DNA from: Sclerodactyla briareus | Taxonomy: Eukaryota > Echinodermata > Holothuroidea > Dendrochirotida > Sclerodactylidae | Reading direction: 5' to 3' | Assembly (NCBI GenBank): GCA_026419785.1 | Contig: JAODTK010003710.1 | Location: 1-64,000, forward strand | DNA: 64,000 nt | In this document: positions 54,401-64,000 of the stretch, piece by piece | Layout of the letters: the number at the start of each line of letters is the position of its first letter | Position numbering within the stretch: position 1 is the stretch's first letter | Program-made: the position numbers and the translations under genes | The notes under the pieces: model-generated | The model's input: the letters and a program-made list of their open reading frames with translations, nothing else | The model's database searches: none | What the model was told of the DNA's origin: nothing

Positions 54401-56607
54401 GGTGTCACGCGGGGGGGGGGGGGGGTGGGGTCATTGATCTAAGCTATCGATCATCTGGACGAGATGGGGGTCTGTCTTCCATGATTCATGAATGATTCAC
54501 CAAATCTGATTGGTATTATGTTCAGTATTGAAAATGGTATTCATAACTTATAAATCAATGCACAAATCATTCTCACGAACTGTGGAAGACTGTTCCCACC
54601 AACAGACCTATCCATATTGCTGGTTTTCGTGAGACAGTCTTTCTTTTTGCTCCTGAATAAAATAACAGAGATGTGGGATCAGAAAACCGTCTATGGATTC
54701 TTCTTTTCAGATTACGATTCAAAGGAGAGTATGATGAGTCAATGCAAAATCAGAACTAAGAAAAATGGAGATGACTTTTGACACGAGCCGCAACAATGGC
54801 AGCGTCACATCAATTACTCGATGGAGGGGGGAGGTGGGGGCTCCAAACAAGGCACCTAGCCAAGGTAACTGAGTGCAGGTGATGTTGTTGAGTGGTTTTA
54901 GGGTATGGGGTTGGAGGAGGAGGGGTTCTAGGAGTTACCAAACCACTTCCCATTACCACCCCCTCTTACTGAATGGACGGTACTCAAAGCAAGAAGGGAG
55001 AGCTTTCATCATTTCCTTTTCAACCTCCGGGGAAGTCAAAATTGTAGAAGTCATGATCCTGGAATGAATCTGTAAAATTCAATTCTCCAGCTGATGAAAA
55101 GACCGGTGTGCTCTATGTGAAAATGTTCCCACTGAGTTGCACCGAACAACAGGGTGGGACATGGATCCAGGGTATGGGTAACATGAATCATTGAAGAGGT
55201 TGACTGATGATTCACATGTAGTGGACAAATACAGTAGTCTTAATCAAAAGGAGAGATTGCGAAGGAGTTGAAGTTGAAAGTTAAATTGGAGATGGGCACA
55301 TTAGAACATAGTGAAAAGACGGGGAAAGAGTTGGTTGGGGATTAGAATTAAGGGGGATGGAAGACATAACCCCCCTCCCAACATTTTTTAGAATTTCTCC
55401 ATTGACCATTATTGTACCAATCGGAAGGGAGTGAGGAGGTTCTCCCCCCTTAAAACCTGATGGTTTATTCAATTCTCCATTCAAACAAGATGCCCACAGG
55501 GTAAAAGAGTAACTGCTATTCTACAAACCTGGACCTATAGCGATGTGAGTTCTGTATAGGCAGGGGTATGGACAGTAGGAGGCAGGGGGTGGTAGGGGGA
55601 AGGACCTACAGTTATGTGAGCTCTGTATAGCGCAGGTGGTATGTACAGATAGGAGGAGGCAGGGGGAAGGACCTATAGTGATGTGAGCTCTGTATAGTGC
55701 AGGGGTATGTACAGTAGGAGGCAGGGGGTTGGGGGAGGAACTACAAGTGACTGTGAGTTCTGTATAGGGCAGGGGTATGTACCAGTAGGAGGCAGGGGGC
55801 AGGGGGTTGGGGGGGGGAAGGACCTATAGTGATGTGAGCTCTGTATAGTGCAGGGGTATGTACAGTAGGAGGCAGGGGGTTGGGGGAGGACCTACAGTGA
55901 TGTGAGTTCTGTATAGCGCAGGGGTATGTACAGTAGGAGGCAGGGGGTAGGGGGAAGGACCTATAGGGATGGGAGTTCTGATGGCGCAGGGGTAGGATGT
56001 AAAGTAGGAGGAGCAGGGGGAAGGACCTATAGTGATGGGAGTTCTGTATAGCGCCAGGGGTATGTAACAGTTAGGAAGGCAGGGGGTTGGGGAAGGACCT
56101 ACAGTGATGTGATTTGTATAGCGCAGGGGTAGGCGATGAGGCCGGGGGTTGGGGGACAGGGATCTATAGTGATGTGAGTTCTGTATAGCGCAGGGGATGT
56201 AACAGTAGGGGCAGGGGGTTGGGGGAGGAACCTATAGTGAATGTGAGTTCTGTAGTATAGCGCAGGGTCGATGTACAGTAGGAGGAGGCCGGGGGGTTGG
56301 GGAAGGACCTATAGTGATGTGAAGTCGGGAGGCGCAGGGGTTATGTACAGTAGAAGGGCAGGGGGTTGGGGGAAAGGACCTTACAGTGCTGTGAGGTCTG
56401 TATAGCGCAGGGGGGGTATGTACGTAGGAGGCAGGGGGTTGGGGGTTGGGAAAAAGGGACTACCTTTTGTTAATTTGAAAGAGGATCGGGTCCAAGGGGA
56501 CTCCCGTATTCACTCTGAATGAGATCCTCGTCCTGCAGCGTATCAAGTCGGTTCGATACAAGTCTGTAAGTGAGTTTCTTCCACATTTAGAAGGACTAGA
56601 CCTGTAA
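30228..56607 (-). CDS. SLC4-family bicarbonate/anion transporter (11 exons found, incomplete)
   Basis: SLC4 proteins move bicarbonate, often with chloride or sodium, across the plasma membrane, and have a cytoplasmic band-3 domain followed by a membrane domain. On the minus strand the exons follow the family order: IPVRFLCIFIGP and DFHEMGRAMGTLF, then FLNDPMVLPPG, ISTSFGGIIFSLFSGQPLMI, ALEGAVY with an FTRFTEE-type motif, GTFL-type helix, PTKPGRDSWFVSP, AFLLFILLYMETLLT, IPIAVLLGVFPYLGISSL and HIFTLIQLICLAGLWAVK. The true N-terminus, one or two membrane exons (the segment around DFG) and the C-terminus were not found. Almost every exon has single-base indels. AE-type (Cl/HCO3) and NBC-type (Na/HCO3) cannot be separated with confidence. 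The gene is tail-to-tail with NOP58. Confidence 0.93.
31158..31274 (-). CDS. SLC4 exon: IP-x-VL-x-GVF-x-Y-x-G helix
   Basis: Reads SASLPLGPPANIPIAVLLGV and FPYLGISSLA, then a stop. One base added after CTAGC restores GLNLTERIK up to a GTGTTT donor. The IPxxVLxGVFxYxGxSSL motif is diagnostic of SLC4. Acceptor TTCCTTAG. Confidence 0.92.
31850..31961 (-). CDS. SLC4 exon: TVRS motif (indel; 3' end uncertain)
   Basis: After CTTTAG the exon reads YFVFAITSLIVGFI in one frame and FLPPTVRSASSYL in another. Together they fit the family's LxGLPWxxAATVRSxxH segment with one indel. The donor is not clear, so the 3' boundary is approximate. Confidence 0.7.
32095..32161. other. Adapter-like sequence (T7 core and Tn5-end-like)
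   Basis: TACGACTCACTATA (32095-32108) is identical to the core of the T7 promoter. Forty bases on, GATGTATAAGACAG (32148-32161) resembles the Tn5 mosaic end with two dinucleotides missing, and is preceded by TTCGGCGCTGGTC. It lies in an SLC4 intron. It could be library contamination or coincidence. Confidence 0.35.
32628..32649. repeat. Poly-G run of 22
   Basis: Twenty-two G residues inside an SLC4 intron, one of many long G or C runs in the window. Confidence 0.9.
33055..33380 (+). repeat. Dispersed ~300-bp repeat, plus orientation
   Basis: Contains 'GCATTCTGGA...', TTTGACCTCTGTTGACCTCAGA, ACAAGGTTTTCA, 'AACGATAGGGATCATGTG' and 'CTTATACCAAGTATGGG'. The same order of blocks recurs at 36.1 and 42 kb. 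It lies in the SLC4 intron. Confidence 0.75.
33924..34087 (-). CDS. SLC4 exon: PTKPGRDSWFVSP and following helix
   Basis: One frame reads PTKPGRDSWFVSP (family KPGRxWFVNP). Another reads PAFLLFILLYMETLLT (family PALLxxILIFMxxQIT). One or more indels lie between them. Acceptor CAACAG, donor GTGGGT. Confidence 0.88.
34638..34950. repeat. Palindromic repeat, two copies (GATGTTCCCG family)
   Basis: GATGTTCCCG and its complement CGGGAACATC recur many times. Two related units (34638-34750 and about 34800-34950) each contain an inverted repeat, such as TCCGATGTTCCCGAG followed by GAACATCGGGAACATCGAA, and both end ACATAGCCC. The layout suggests a foldback element. No ORF is evident. Confidence 0.75.
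35432..35447. repeat. Poly-C run of 16
   Basis: Sixteen C residues in an SLC4 intron. Confidence 0.9.
36080..36330 (+). repeat. Dispersed ~300-bp repeat, partial
   Basis: Holds 'CAAGCATTATGGACTTATCG', GACCTCAGATGACCTTTGAC, CCATAGGGTTCATG and 'GAGCTTGATCCATCAGGTGGG', matching the units at 33.1 and 42 kb. Confidence 0.75.
37369..37573 (-). CDS. SLC4 exon: extracellular loop and LTLGTFLIAY helix
   Basis: Two frames together give NFRSHVNILTLG and TFLIAYVLKIFRYSRFLHIE, which fit the family's LSxxLTxGTFxxAxxLRxFRxSRFL. The 5' half would be the variable extracellular loop and cannot be checked. Acceptor CTCCCTAG, donor GTAAAT. At least two indels. Confidence 0.85.
38529..38728 (-). CDS. SLC4 exon: FGLDY...ALEG...FTRFTEE segment
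   Basis: After TTTCCTTGCAG the frame reads FSNNFGLDYVLFPIFLACTS, then LLTLVVALEGAVYW. It then needs indels to give KYFTRFTEE-type text, ASL and IFIYEPL. The order matches the family's membrane domain. The donor is weak (GTTTGA), so the 3' boundary is approximate. Confidence 0.88.
39469..39596 (-). CDS. SLC4 exon: FSGQPLMI and GPVLVFE
   Basis: Reads SVEMMISTSFGGIIFSLFSG and QPLMIIGG, then one shift gives TGPV and another gives LVFEEYALQL. The GxxFxLFxGQPLxIxGxTGPVLVFE motif is an SLC4 hallmark; STGP/TGP is closer to the NBC branch. Acceptor TTATTAG, donor GTGAGC. Confidence 0.93.
40794..40960 (-). CDS. SLC4 exon: start of membrane domain
   Basis: Fragments HPFG, VRRRCRHSWADI, and then (in other frames) TFFFVF and a PAITVGGILG-like segment fit the family's RTGRPFGGLxxDxRRRxxxYxSD ... 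PAITFGGLLG. The segment between them is damaged by several indels. Donor GTGAGT. The start was taken after CTCAAG. Confidence 0.75.
41830..43145 (+). repeat. Tandem array of the ~300-bp repeat (about four units)
   Basis: Units begin near 42050, 42355, 42650 and 42960. Each has a 'GGCATTCTGGACTTAT' block, TTTGACC(TCTG), GATGACCTTTGAC, an AACAATAGG block, CATCATGGGGA and 'CTTCATCCATCCAGGTG'. The spacing is close to 300 bp. Lies in an SLC4 intron. Confidence 0.8.
43502..43711 (-). CDS. SLC4 exon: end of cytoplasmic domain
   Basis: Reads DSAYAGQRTGLHE, then after indels FLNDPMVLPPGSGPG, then RVQKKENEKARTAEEHEASR. This matches the family's AYxAxxRxDLxxxxxxFLxDxxVLPPG followed by a charged linker. 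Its first base completes the Arg codon split at the end of the 48.4-kb exon, so the junction is confirmed by phase. Acceptor CTTTTCAG, donor GTACGT. Confidence 0.92.
44080..44700. repeat. ~130-bp degenerate tandem repeat
   Basis: Five loose copies share 'ATGATCAT...ATCTATTCTGTAGGAGTAGAAG', a CTTGAC block and 'TAGATGACCT'-like text. Copies differ at many sites. No coding role is apparent. Confidence 0.6.
44700..48430. other. SLC4 intron, mostly unannotated
   Basis: No SLC4 exon is expected, since the 48.4-kb and 43.7-kb exons join in phase. A 127-codon minus-strand frame at 47148-47531 has no family resemblance. G/C runs occur near 45000 and 45240. Confidence 0.5.
48435..48680 (-). CDS. SLC4 exon: band-3 cytoplasmic domain
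   Basis: Reads MKKIPANSEA, then in a second frame ILVAQDENIEVSALALVRLL and DAQVFEGFLEV, then in a third IPVRFLCIFIGPAFSQHDFH and EMGRAMGTLFLD. The VPxPxRFLFxxLGP and DYHExGRxxxTL motifs are diagnostic for SLC4. Two indels. The donor GTGAGG lies inside a split Arg codon. The 5' boundary is approximate. Confidence 0.95.
48963..49447. mobile_element. MITE-like element with GC-rich inverted ends
   Basis: The left arm CGTTTCCATTGCACGCAGGC (from 49014) is matched in inverse by GCGTGCATGGAAACG (to 49446), flanking ACGCCCGCCCGCCC-type runs. A second, outer copy of the left arm starts near 48963. The interior has TTA and GTC microsatellites and no ORF. The small size, inverted ends and lack of coding fit a non-autonomous DNA transposon; target-site duplications are not clear. 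Confidence 0.5.
49533..50670. repeat. Minisatellite, ~62-bp unit, about 17 copies
   Basis: The unit includes AGGCACTGACTTGTTTCTCA, TACTCAAGCACTAACTAG and TTCTTCATACTTGAATG. Copies are highly similar and differ mainly by one-base indels; the edges are more diverged. It lies in an SLC4 intron. Confidence 0.95.
50671..55530. other. SLC4 intron, nothing firm
   Basis: No SLC4 exon could be recognised. It contains poly-C/G patches at about 52357-52436 and two adjacent poly-G runs at about 54388-54427. The open frames on the plus strand at 53-54 kb have no family resemblance. Confidence 0.5.
55531..56460. repeat. Minisatellite, ~69-bp G-rich unit, about 13 copies
   Basis: The unit runs GACCTATAGTGATGTGAG, TTCTGTATAGCGCAGGGG, TATGTACAGTAGGAGGC, AGGGGGTTGGGGGAAG. 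Indels are frequent. The repeated GGGGG tracts could form G-quadruplexes. It ends about 5 bp from the donor of an SLC4 exon. Confidence 0.95.
56466..56607 (-). CDS. SLC4 exon: N-terminal cytoplasmic domain
   Basis: Between TTTTCTTACAG and GTAGTC, three frames give LVLLNVEETHLQTCIEP, LDTLQDEDLIQSEYG and LDPILFQINKR in turn. This fits the family's GxVLLDxxxxxLxxIxxxVxDxLxxxxxL...xxALLxRH segment with at least two indels. The assignment is by pattern and by position upstream of the other SLC4 exons. Confidence 0.7.
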
Positions 56608-56609
56608 GA

Positions 56610-59600
56610 AAATAAAGGTGACCAACCTTGATGTAATCTTTTCCCCAAAAATTTTTTTCTCATGGGACATTGCCACACAGCACTAACGTTTTACTTTCCA
56701 CTCTCTCCCAGGGAATTTTAATGATTTACATTAATGCTTATTGAAAAAATTGGACTGGAGGGACCAAATATACGCTAAAATTTCCCACTCTCACTCTCTG
56801 ACGCCTCGCTTTATTTCCACCACAAAACTACGTAACAATGAGATTATCTTCAAAATAAATAATAACCAGGGAGAATGGGTGGGGGTGACAATGCTAAGGG
56901 AGAATGACAGAAGTTGAGCAATGACTGCCAGGGGGGGGGGGGGGATAGGGGGAGACTGATTTGTTTTCATAAAGGATTAGTGTGGGTATCACCATCGTAT
57001 ACGTCGATATTTGTGTATCTTATGTTAAATATTTATTCACAATGTACTTTCTTCTACATTCTACATCTTCTTTTGACGAGTAATGAGGGAGGGGACGTTC
57101 TCTTCGTAGTCTCATGTTGGCAGTATTACGAATTGATTGCAGGACTTTTATACGGTGCATTTCAAACAGTTCTGGGAAGTGGGGGTGAACGTAAGAGGTG
57201 CCTAGGTTATATAGTTATATATATAGTATATACTTAGATAATTATATATATAGATATATACATTCGTCTGCATGATATTGTTTATTCACCCTCCTGGTTC
57301 ATCTCAGGGGGGAATAAGGTTTCATCGAACTAGTAATGAATCACCAATCTTCAATGTGAATATGGAGCATGGCAGATAACTGCCACAGGACCTAAAGTGG
57401 ACAGTCTGTTTCTTTAATAACCACAGAGAATAGTACGGGATACACAGAAATATGCACAGCAAACACAAACATACATGCAAATGAACTCACATTCGATCAA
57501 ATGATGTCACTGTTTCATCTATATAATTGCGACCTAAACCCCTTAAATAAGACTCCTACCATTAAATCCTCAAGAACTCTGAGATGCTCTATTTTGATTG
57601 ACTGGACCCAACATCATTAAAGATGGAACAAACATACTCTCTGACCCACACCCACATACATCATCCACAATGCACATGCATGCATTACTCAAGTAAAACA
57701 TCCCATTTGTATAGAACGCTAGCACTTAACAGATAAGTAATGCACTTCTGGGCACTCCAGCCAAACTCTATGGCATTTCCACTGCGATCTGTGACAATTT
57801 TAATTCCCCCACGAATTGCTTCGAGTCGATATCACACTTCGCCGTACCAAGACAATTTATAGCAACTGTATACCGCCATAATACAGCTGACGAAACACTG
57901 AAGAAAAATACCAAACAAATTCGTGGAGTATCAAATTTTTGACACACGTACGGCGGAAAAAACCTCAGGGGCATTTACCACAGTGTACTAGTAAACACCA
58001 CAGATGTCCATAACCTCGTCTAAATAACATTGATAACACAGTAGGGTTTGTCGAAGCTGTTAAATAACACTCTGTAGCTAGCTTGCACTCTACAGAAATC
58101 AAATTCCCTCGAAAAAAAGAGGAAAGTCCACTCAATATTGAAGAAAACAAATACTGGAGAGCACCTTTGAGAATGGCTTCTGATTTTGTGCGACATGAAA
58201 CACACTGAACTGACAGACCTGTATCATTATCATTTCAAATTTTGAATACACTCCAAGAATACTGCAGTTTTGTTTTAGAATATTTTATTAATAACCAAAT
58301 TGATTGTTAATCAATAACGAATCAATTAATGCATCCTAATATACTGAGTGTTGCAGTAGCCTTCTAAGACAGAAAAAAAGGGTTTGACAAGGCCTACCAC
58401 CCATAGGCACAAAACCCAAGGTTAGACGCTGGGAGGGGGAAGCTAGGCTGACTGCTCCCTTTAAACGTTTCAGAAAAAAAAAATCTCGAAGGACACAACA
58501 ACAATTAAGGCAAAGAATGGGTACCAATTATGCAGAAATAATACAAAAATTGCACAATTTGCCTCATTGTTCACCAAGTGTTTTAAATCGAAACAACAAT
58601 GCTTCAAGAAGTATATGTAGCTGTGGAGTCACACAGCATATTATGTGTAAGTGAACTACATGAAACACGGGCGACTTTCTTTCAATTTGGGCAAAAACTC
58701 CTCCACAAAGTGCCCTGGTCAGGATGCAGAGGGCAGGTTAAACCTGTATCATTCTCATAACAGTTATATTATCGTAGCGAGGAAATTAAACACCCCCATG
58801 TATGACTTTGATACATCATTAGACACTTACACAGAATCATTAAAGATACATGGCCTATTTTTCCTAACCTAGCAACGATAATACTGATATCCTAAGACGT
58901 TAGCCAAGCTACAAGAATCAGCGAATTACTTTCAGCATCTGTGACTGTTTTTTCTTATATTTTTTTTTATTGTTTTCGAATAGCAAAAGCACACTTCGTG
59001 TCGCCATTTCAACCCAAACCTCCCTCAGATTTTCATGTTATTTGACTCGCACATGATCTATCATATTAAACGAGCCTGAGAAAGTTTGTCTGATGGTGTT
59101 ATTGCTCTCTTAATCTGGGCTATAATGAGGAAATCTGTAGAGTTAGGGTGTCAGTGCGTAAATCTAAGACAACCATATATGAATGAATCCATATTGAAGG
59201 AATCCATTGCTCATCCAGACTCCCAAGAAATTGGTCAGATCCTAGAGTTCCCTGACAAACATTTAATTCTGTAGTCCTGCGGAGCAGGTTGCGGATTGGT
59301 TAAAGCCCTGCCTCGATATCATCTGAGCACTGATCGAGAAGAAAAGGCGAAATATCACCGGTGCTCATCCACGATCAATACGGCCAGGACCCGTAAAACC
59401 CACAGACATGGAGCGAGGTAACACACAAATTTATTGCCTGAAATCTTGAAGTCACTTTCAAGGGTACTTAGTTTTACCATGGCAATTAATTGTACATCAC
59501 GGATTCACCTCCCGTAGACCTGAGAAATGTTACTCAAAACATACTATCATTGCAGATCAACAACACAGACCCTCGGAGACATCACCTGGAATGGCTAATA

Positions 59601-60830
59601 AAAACAATCCAGGAGCCAGCGTGTGTCCCATGGCCGTCAGCGGATAATGACAATCACCCGTCCTTTTAATTTTCCCGTGCTCTCTCATTGGCACCTCATA
59701 CAGTATTGATGCCTTCCGAAATAGAAGATCTCGGATTTTCACGGGGCAGTTTCCGCATCACCCCTGTGCGTCGGGGGCCACCTGTTGGGTCTGCCTCGTG
59801 GGAATTTACTGATGGAAAGATTGGGGAACAACTGTACATGCATCGATGACAGAGTTCTTTGGGGGTAAGGGTCATGTCCATGCGTCTAATACACTGGCAC
59901 AAATGATAGAAGATATTCCAAAATACTTGGACTCAAAGTCAGAGGATTCAAGTTGCTTGAGCAAGATACTCGTTTTCACTTGGAGTCACCACTCCAGACA
60001 AGGAGTACGATCGTGACTTCAGCTCTTTGAGGGACTGCAACTCTGAACACTCTATTTGGGGTGGCAACTCAAAAGATTTTCTGCGCATCAAATAAATATT
60101 TTCTCATACCCAACATTTTCACACCATATGTTACTGTTCTGCAAAATACGATCTCAAAGTAGGCCTATTGTAGTTTGTATTTTTCTCCAGAGTGTCCTGC
60201 ATTGCAGAATTCTGTCAATGTCACAGAATTTGAATAACAGAGAACAATAACAAACTGTTAAAACAAAACGCAAATAATAGTCACAATTCGTATTGATTCA
60301 ATCGTCAAAGTCAAATAGAAATAATAGATTTTTTTTGGTATCAAAACATGATGATACTGGAACATTTTACATAAGTATAATAAAGAGCCATCAATTATTT
60401 CAGTCTATTTTCTTCCAAGGTTTGGTGGACCGCTCCTCATCCAAACACAAGTACACAACCTTTATACATACGGACGGAAATCCTTAGAATAAAACCCTGC
60501 ACATTGTGGCGACAGTGGATCATATGTAAAAGTACTAGTTGGGGACAATTGGACAGACCATATAGAATGAAGTCCAACGAAGATGAACTAAAAATACTAC
60601 ATAGTTTTTTTTTGTGTGTTGTTGTGTTGTTACTACTGGCGTGCACCATGCAATAGGCCAATGCCGGCCCAAACAGCCTTCATTACACATTAATCTGGCA
60701 GGGTGTGGCTTGCTTTAACCAATCACAAACCGTGACTACTCCATCATTGGAATCAGTACTGGGAAATGCTCAAATAATCTCATGAGCTCATTTATATTGC
60801 CACCAACTCACGCAGTAATGTGTACTGTTA
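56610..60830. other. Upstream part of the SLC4 locus, unannotated
   Basis: More N-terminal SLC4 exons may lie here or beyond the window, but none could be recognised. An AT-rich TATATA microsatellite lies at about 57208-57261, and a poly-G patch at about 56931. Confidence 0.4.
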
Positions 60831-60831
60831 C

Positions 60832-60920
60832 CTGAGGAAGACCTCCACTAGGGCATATGCATCGCTTGGGTTATATAACTTTGGGCAACGTTCCAAACAT
60901 CCTAGGAGAGCTTCCGCACG
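60832..60920 (-). CDS. Possible exon of an unidentified gene
   Basis: Between CCCTACAG and the donor GTAACA an 89-bp open segment reads RAEALLGCLERCPKLYNPSD and AYALVEVFLR, while the other two frames are closed. The composition is that of a helical repeat protein. I do not recognise the family, and it could be a remote N-terminal SLC4 exon or another gene. Confidence 0.3.
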
Positions 60921-63900
60921 CTGTAGGGCACTGGCAGGAATATATCAATTTGTTAATGTTCACTAAGAGATTTTACCTCCCATTATATGGTTATAGTATG
61001 GTAAGTATGGTATAGTTTTGACCCTCAACTCCAAAATTCCTAGAGTTGCCCACTCCATCCAGCAAGATTCAGGCAGGGCCTGCTCAATTTACTAGAGTTG
61101 TTTCTGTACATTCTCTCCACTTTGCAGGACCAAAGTATCAACCATACCTAAGTTTGTTTAAATCTGCTGAAGATTGAAAGTCTCATGAAGTATGCAATAA
61201 AACAGGCACCGTTGTGTGCAACACTTTTCAAACCATGAAATTTTTTTTTTTTTTTTTTGGTCAGACACAGCAACGAAATTTTGGCTCATTCAGGACAATG
61301 GGACAAAGAGTTTCGGGAAAATGCTAAACCCACGGGAACCAAGAAGTACTACTTACAGTACATCAGACGTTGACACAGTGTTGTTCCGATATAGCATCGA
61401 TCGTGTCAAGGGGACGAGCCATTTGTTTACATTGCATTTGTTTACCAATTGATGAGAGTATATTTCCCATGGGGTTATGACCTCCACCCCAGCCCCCCTC
61501 CCCCAACAGCCTCAGACGAATCTCTGGATCTCAACATTGCACAGGTAATCCTGGCAGGTAATGCGAACGTGAAATCTTCTTAAATCTGGGACATATGCTT
61601 CGAAGCCGCCACAGAATAAATAGATTTCAACCAACAAGCACAATTATGGACAGCCATTCTGAGGCGTAGCAGCATGAATGCCCTGGAAACCAAATTATGC
61701 TCACATGGCCGATACTTGGGGCATAAGGGGAGTTTGAAATAGAGTTTGGTCTGCAGTTTTTATGTCTTGATCACGAAATAGATGCAGTGCAAATGGGGAT
61801 AAACAATACAATGATATCATAAACAGATTAATTATAAATGGAAGATATTGAATATAAATTTGATATGCTGGATGGTTCTTTGTCACCTTGATAACCTGTT
61901 GATACAGGAACTGCAATTGTTCCAACTCCAATGTAATGGAAAACGTATTTGAAGATTCTCCATCTGGAACACTGACTAATACCCTGATGAAAAATAGCAT
62001 TATCCTTAGCTTGCGCAGAACTTAGCTATGCATGCAGTATCATTAGCTAGCTGCAATATAATATCTATGCGGCATTATCCTTAGCTTTGCTGCAACAGCC
62101 TCGCTATAACAGCAGCTGAGCAATACACCAAAAATGTTTGCTGAGATTTCCAATCTATAGAACATCAATTTCAAACACACAGCAAGTGTTCCCACTGGTA
62201 TCTTTTCGGGAGACACTGTAGAAGCTAAAAACTTACATTCTACAGGGGGACTTCGGCATTCTACAAGTGCATTTGAGTTCACAGACGAAGACAGTCCCAT
62301 GCATCGATTGCCGAACTATATTCCTGGAAGAAAAAGAAGAAAAGAGGACGAAAAAACTCGGGCTGCTGCTTCATTTTCCCCCAAGGTGAATGGTAGGCTG
62401 AAAAATGTCACACTCTAGATTACAATGGACCTGTGATGGGCAAAATGGCACAATGACAAGGGGGACATGCAAACCTCATTCCCATCTTAGGATGTTCACG
62501 CATTGGCCGCCTTGTTGAGTTGTTCATTTTATAATTAAAGGCAATGGTCATGTAAATTGAAGGGACTATTGGTACTTTCTATTATTTAAATTATGACAGC
62601 TGAAACCACAAAACGGGACGGTTCTTGAATCGTAGACTGTGAAATACAGTAACCCCACACTCTCTCCCCCACAGAGGAAAGAGCACCCTCCACCTCCCAG
62701 ATGTAAACACCCCCCCCAACCCAGGGACCCCCCAGGGGGCGGGACGGTTAGAGAAAAGGGACTCTCGTGAAACCGGAGGGGAAAAGAAACGGGGCATGGG
62801 TAGGGAGGGGAGGAGTGAACCCGGACTCGCACAACATGAGCAACAAATTAGTCCCTAAAGTACAGGCCCCTCCCAAAAAAAGTGTCAAGAAGACAATTTC
62901 AAGTCCGGACCTAACCATAACACAAGTGCCATTTTGTGCAAATTAATGGTAGGCTAACCAGAAGACAAACAAGGGCTCATACGTAGGTGATGGCCACAAA
63001 GACATGGTAACCAGAATGAGCGTTTAGGCTGACCAAAAAGAGAATTTCAAGCACCAAATCTGAGCCACACCGACAGCTTGGCTGGCAAAATGAGAATGCC
63101 GATTGGGGTGGCCAACCTGACTCTGGGTATGAAGAAGATGCCAGATTTGAAACAATTGCATGGCTAAGAGCATTGTAGAAAGTAGATCCCCAGACCCAAT
63201 GTCAACCGAATCGAGTGTGTACTAAATAAGGCGCAATCAGGTATAGCAAAGTTTTGCCTTGTTAACATAAGGGGAGACTGCAAAGCCCGGAAAACAAAGT
63301 GTAAGGTAGAACATTCATTTCGAAATTTGTACCAAACAAATACAAAATCGATCACTGGAATATTAAGTAGAATCTCATCAATTTCAAGAGAATACCTTTT
63401 TTGTTCTCATGGGCACAAAAATGCAGCATTACGGTGTGAGGTCTATGGGCAGATTTTGATCATCCCCCCATTATGATAGCTTCTCAAATCCACAAAAGTA
63501 AAAGAAATAGCTCCACAAGGCAACATGCGGAACTTCAAATTGGGGGTGTGAGGTTTCGACGGTGAGGGATAGGCAAATCTGTTACATGGACCATTGGCCT
63601 TAGATAAAAAAATTTAAAAAATCCTTCGATTGACGCAAAGTTGTGAGCTACCCATAGTTTTCAGGGATGCGTGGTAGGCTCGCAACGCTGCACGTGCAGC
63701 ATTACCAGTAAGACCACAATTTTGCCGAGATTCCAGCTATCACATATTTGTAAAACACACAGCAAAATGTTTGCAGGTGTCTTTTCCTGGGAAGAGGACT
63801 GTATGAGCTTAAAAGGAATACCAGGAGGCGACGAAACTTCCCATTCTGGAGGGTGGGGTTTGATGAGAATTTTCTCATAGGGAGATGCAATTACATTCTG

Positions 63901-64000
63901 GGAAGAGTCTAGGTGCATGCAAGGGCTTCAAGTCAACAAATTTAGGTCACTTAAAACATTTAGTGCAGAACTGTATCCCAGAAAAAACAAACCCAACAGG
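60921..64000. other. Unannotated right end
   Basis: No gene recognised. Loosely similar text at 62.17-62.29 kb and 63.76-63.87 kb (AAACACACAGCAA..., then TTTTC(G/C)GGGA, ...ACATTCTACAGGGGG-like) suggests two copies of a dispersed repeat. Confidence 0.4.

Overview
The window is nuclear DNA of an invertebrate animal: intron-rich genes, GT-AG splice sites, many simple and dispersed repeats, and unusually many long G/C homopolymers. Its style suits a marine deuterostome or lophotrochozoan, but the sequence alone does not fix the taxon.

Left third (about 1-22 kb, + strand): NOP58, the core C/D-box snoRNP protein. Twelve coding exons run from 154 to 21981; the first coding exon lies upstream of the window. 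The protein reads from about residue 17 through the NOSIC and Nop domains to a lysine-rich tail and stop. Ten of the eleven introns carry a C/D-box snoRNA-like unit. They form three families: A (guide AATCTGTCAATCC, complementary to conserved 18S rRNA; five copies), B (guide GTGGGTAAT; three copies) and C (guide TTTTGTCACTAC; two copies). So the gene for a snoRNP core protein is also a snoRNA cluster. Vertebrate NOP58 is known to host a few snoRNAs; the near one-per-intron layout and the families seen here are the most interesting content of the window.

Middle and right (about 30.2-56.6 kb, - strand): a bicarbonate/anion transporter gene of the SLC4 family, tail-to-tail with NOP58. Eleven exons are recognisable, from the cytoplasmic domain (56.6, 48.6 and 43.6 kb) through the membrane domain (41.0 to 30.2 kb). 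At least one membrane exon, the 3' end and the true N-terminus were not found. One further minus-strand exon-like segment of unknown identity lies at 60.9 kb.

Both genes share a striking defect. Many exons contain single-base insertions or deletions, mostly in short homopolymers, while splice sites and amino-acid content stay intact. I read this as unpolished long-read sequence rather than gene decay, but reads are needed to decide. The rest is non-coding: an 86-base poly-C run, two large minisatellites (about 62 bp and about 69 bp units), a dispersed repeat of about 300 bp, a palindromic repeat, a MITE-like element, a tandem duplication of about 525 bp, and a short stretch resembling synthetic adapter sequence.
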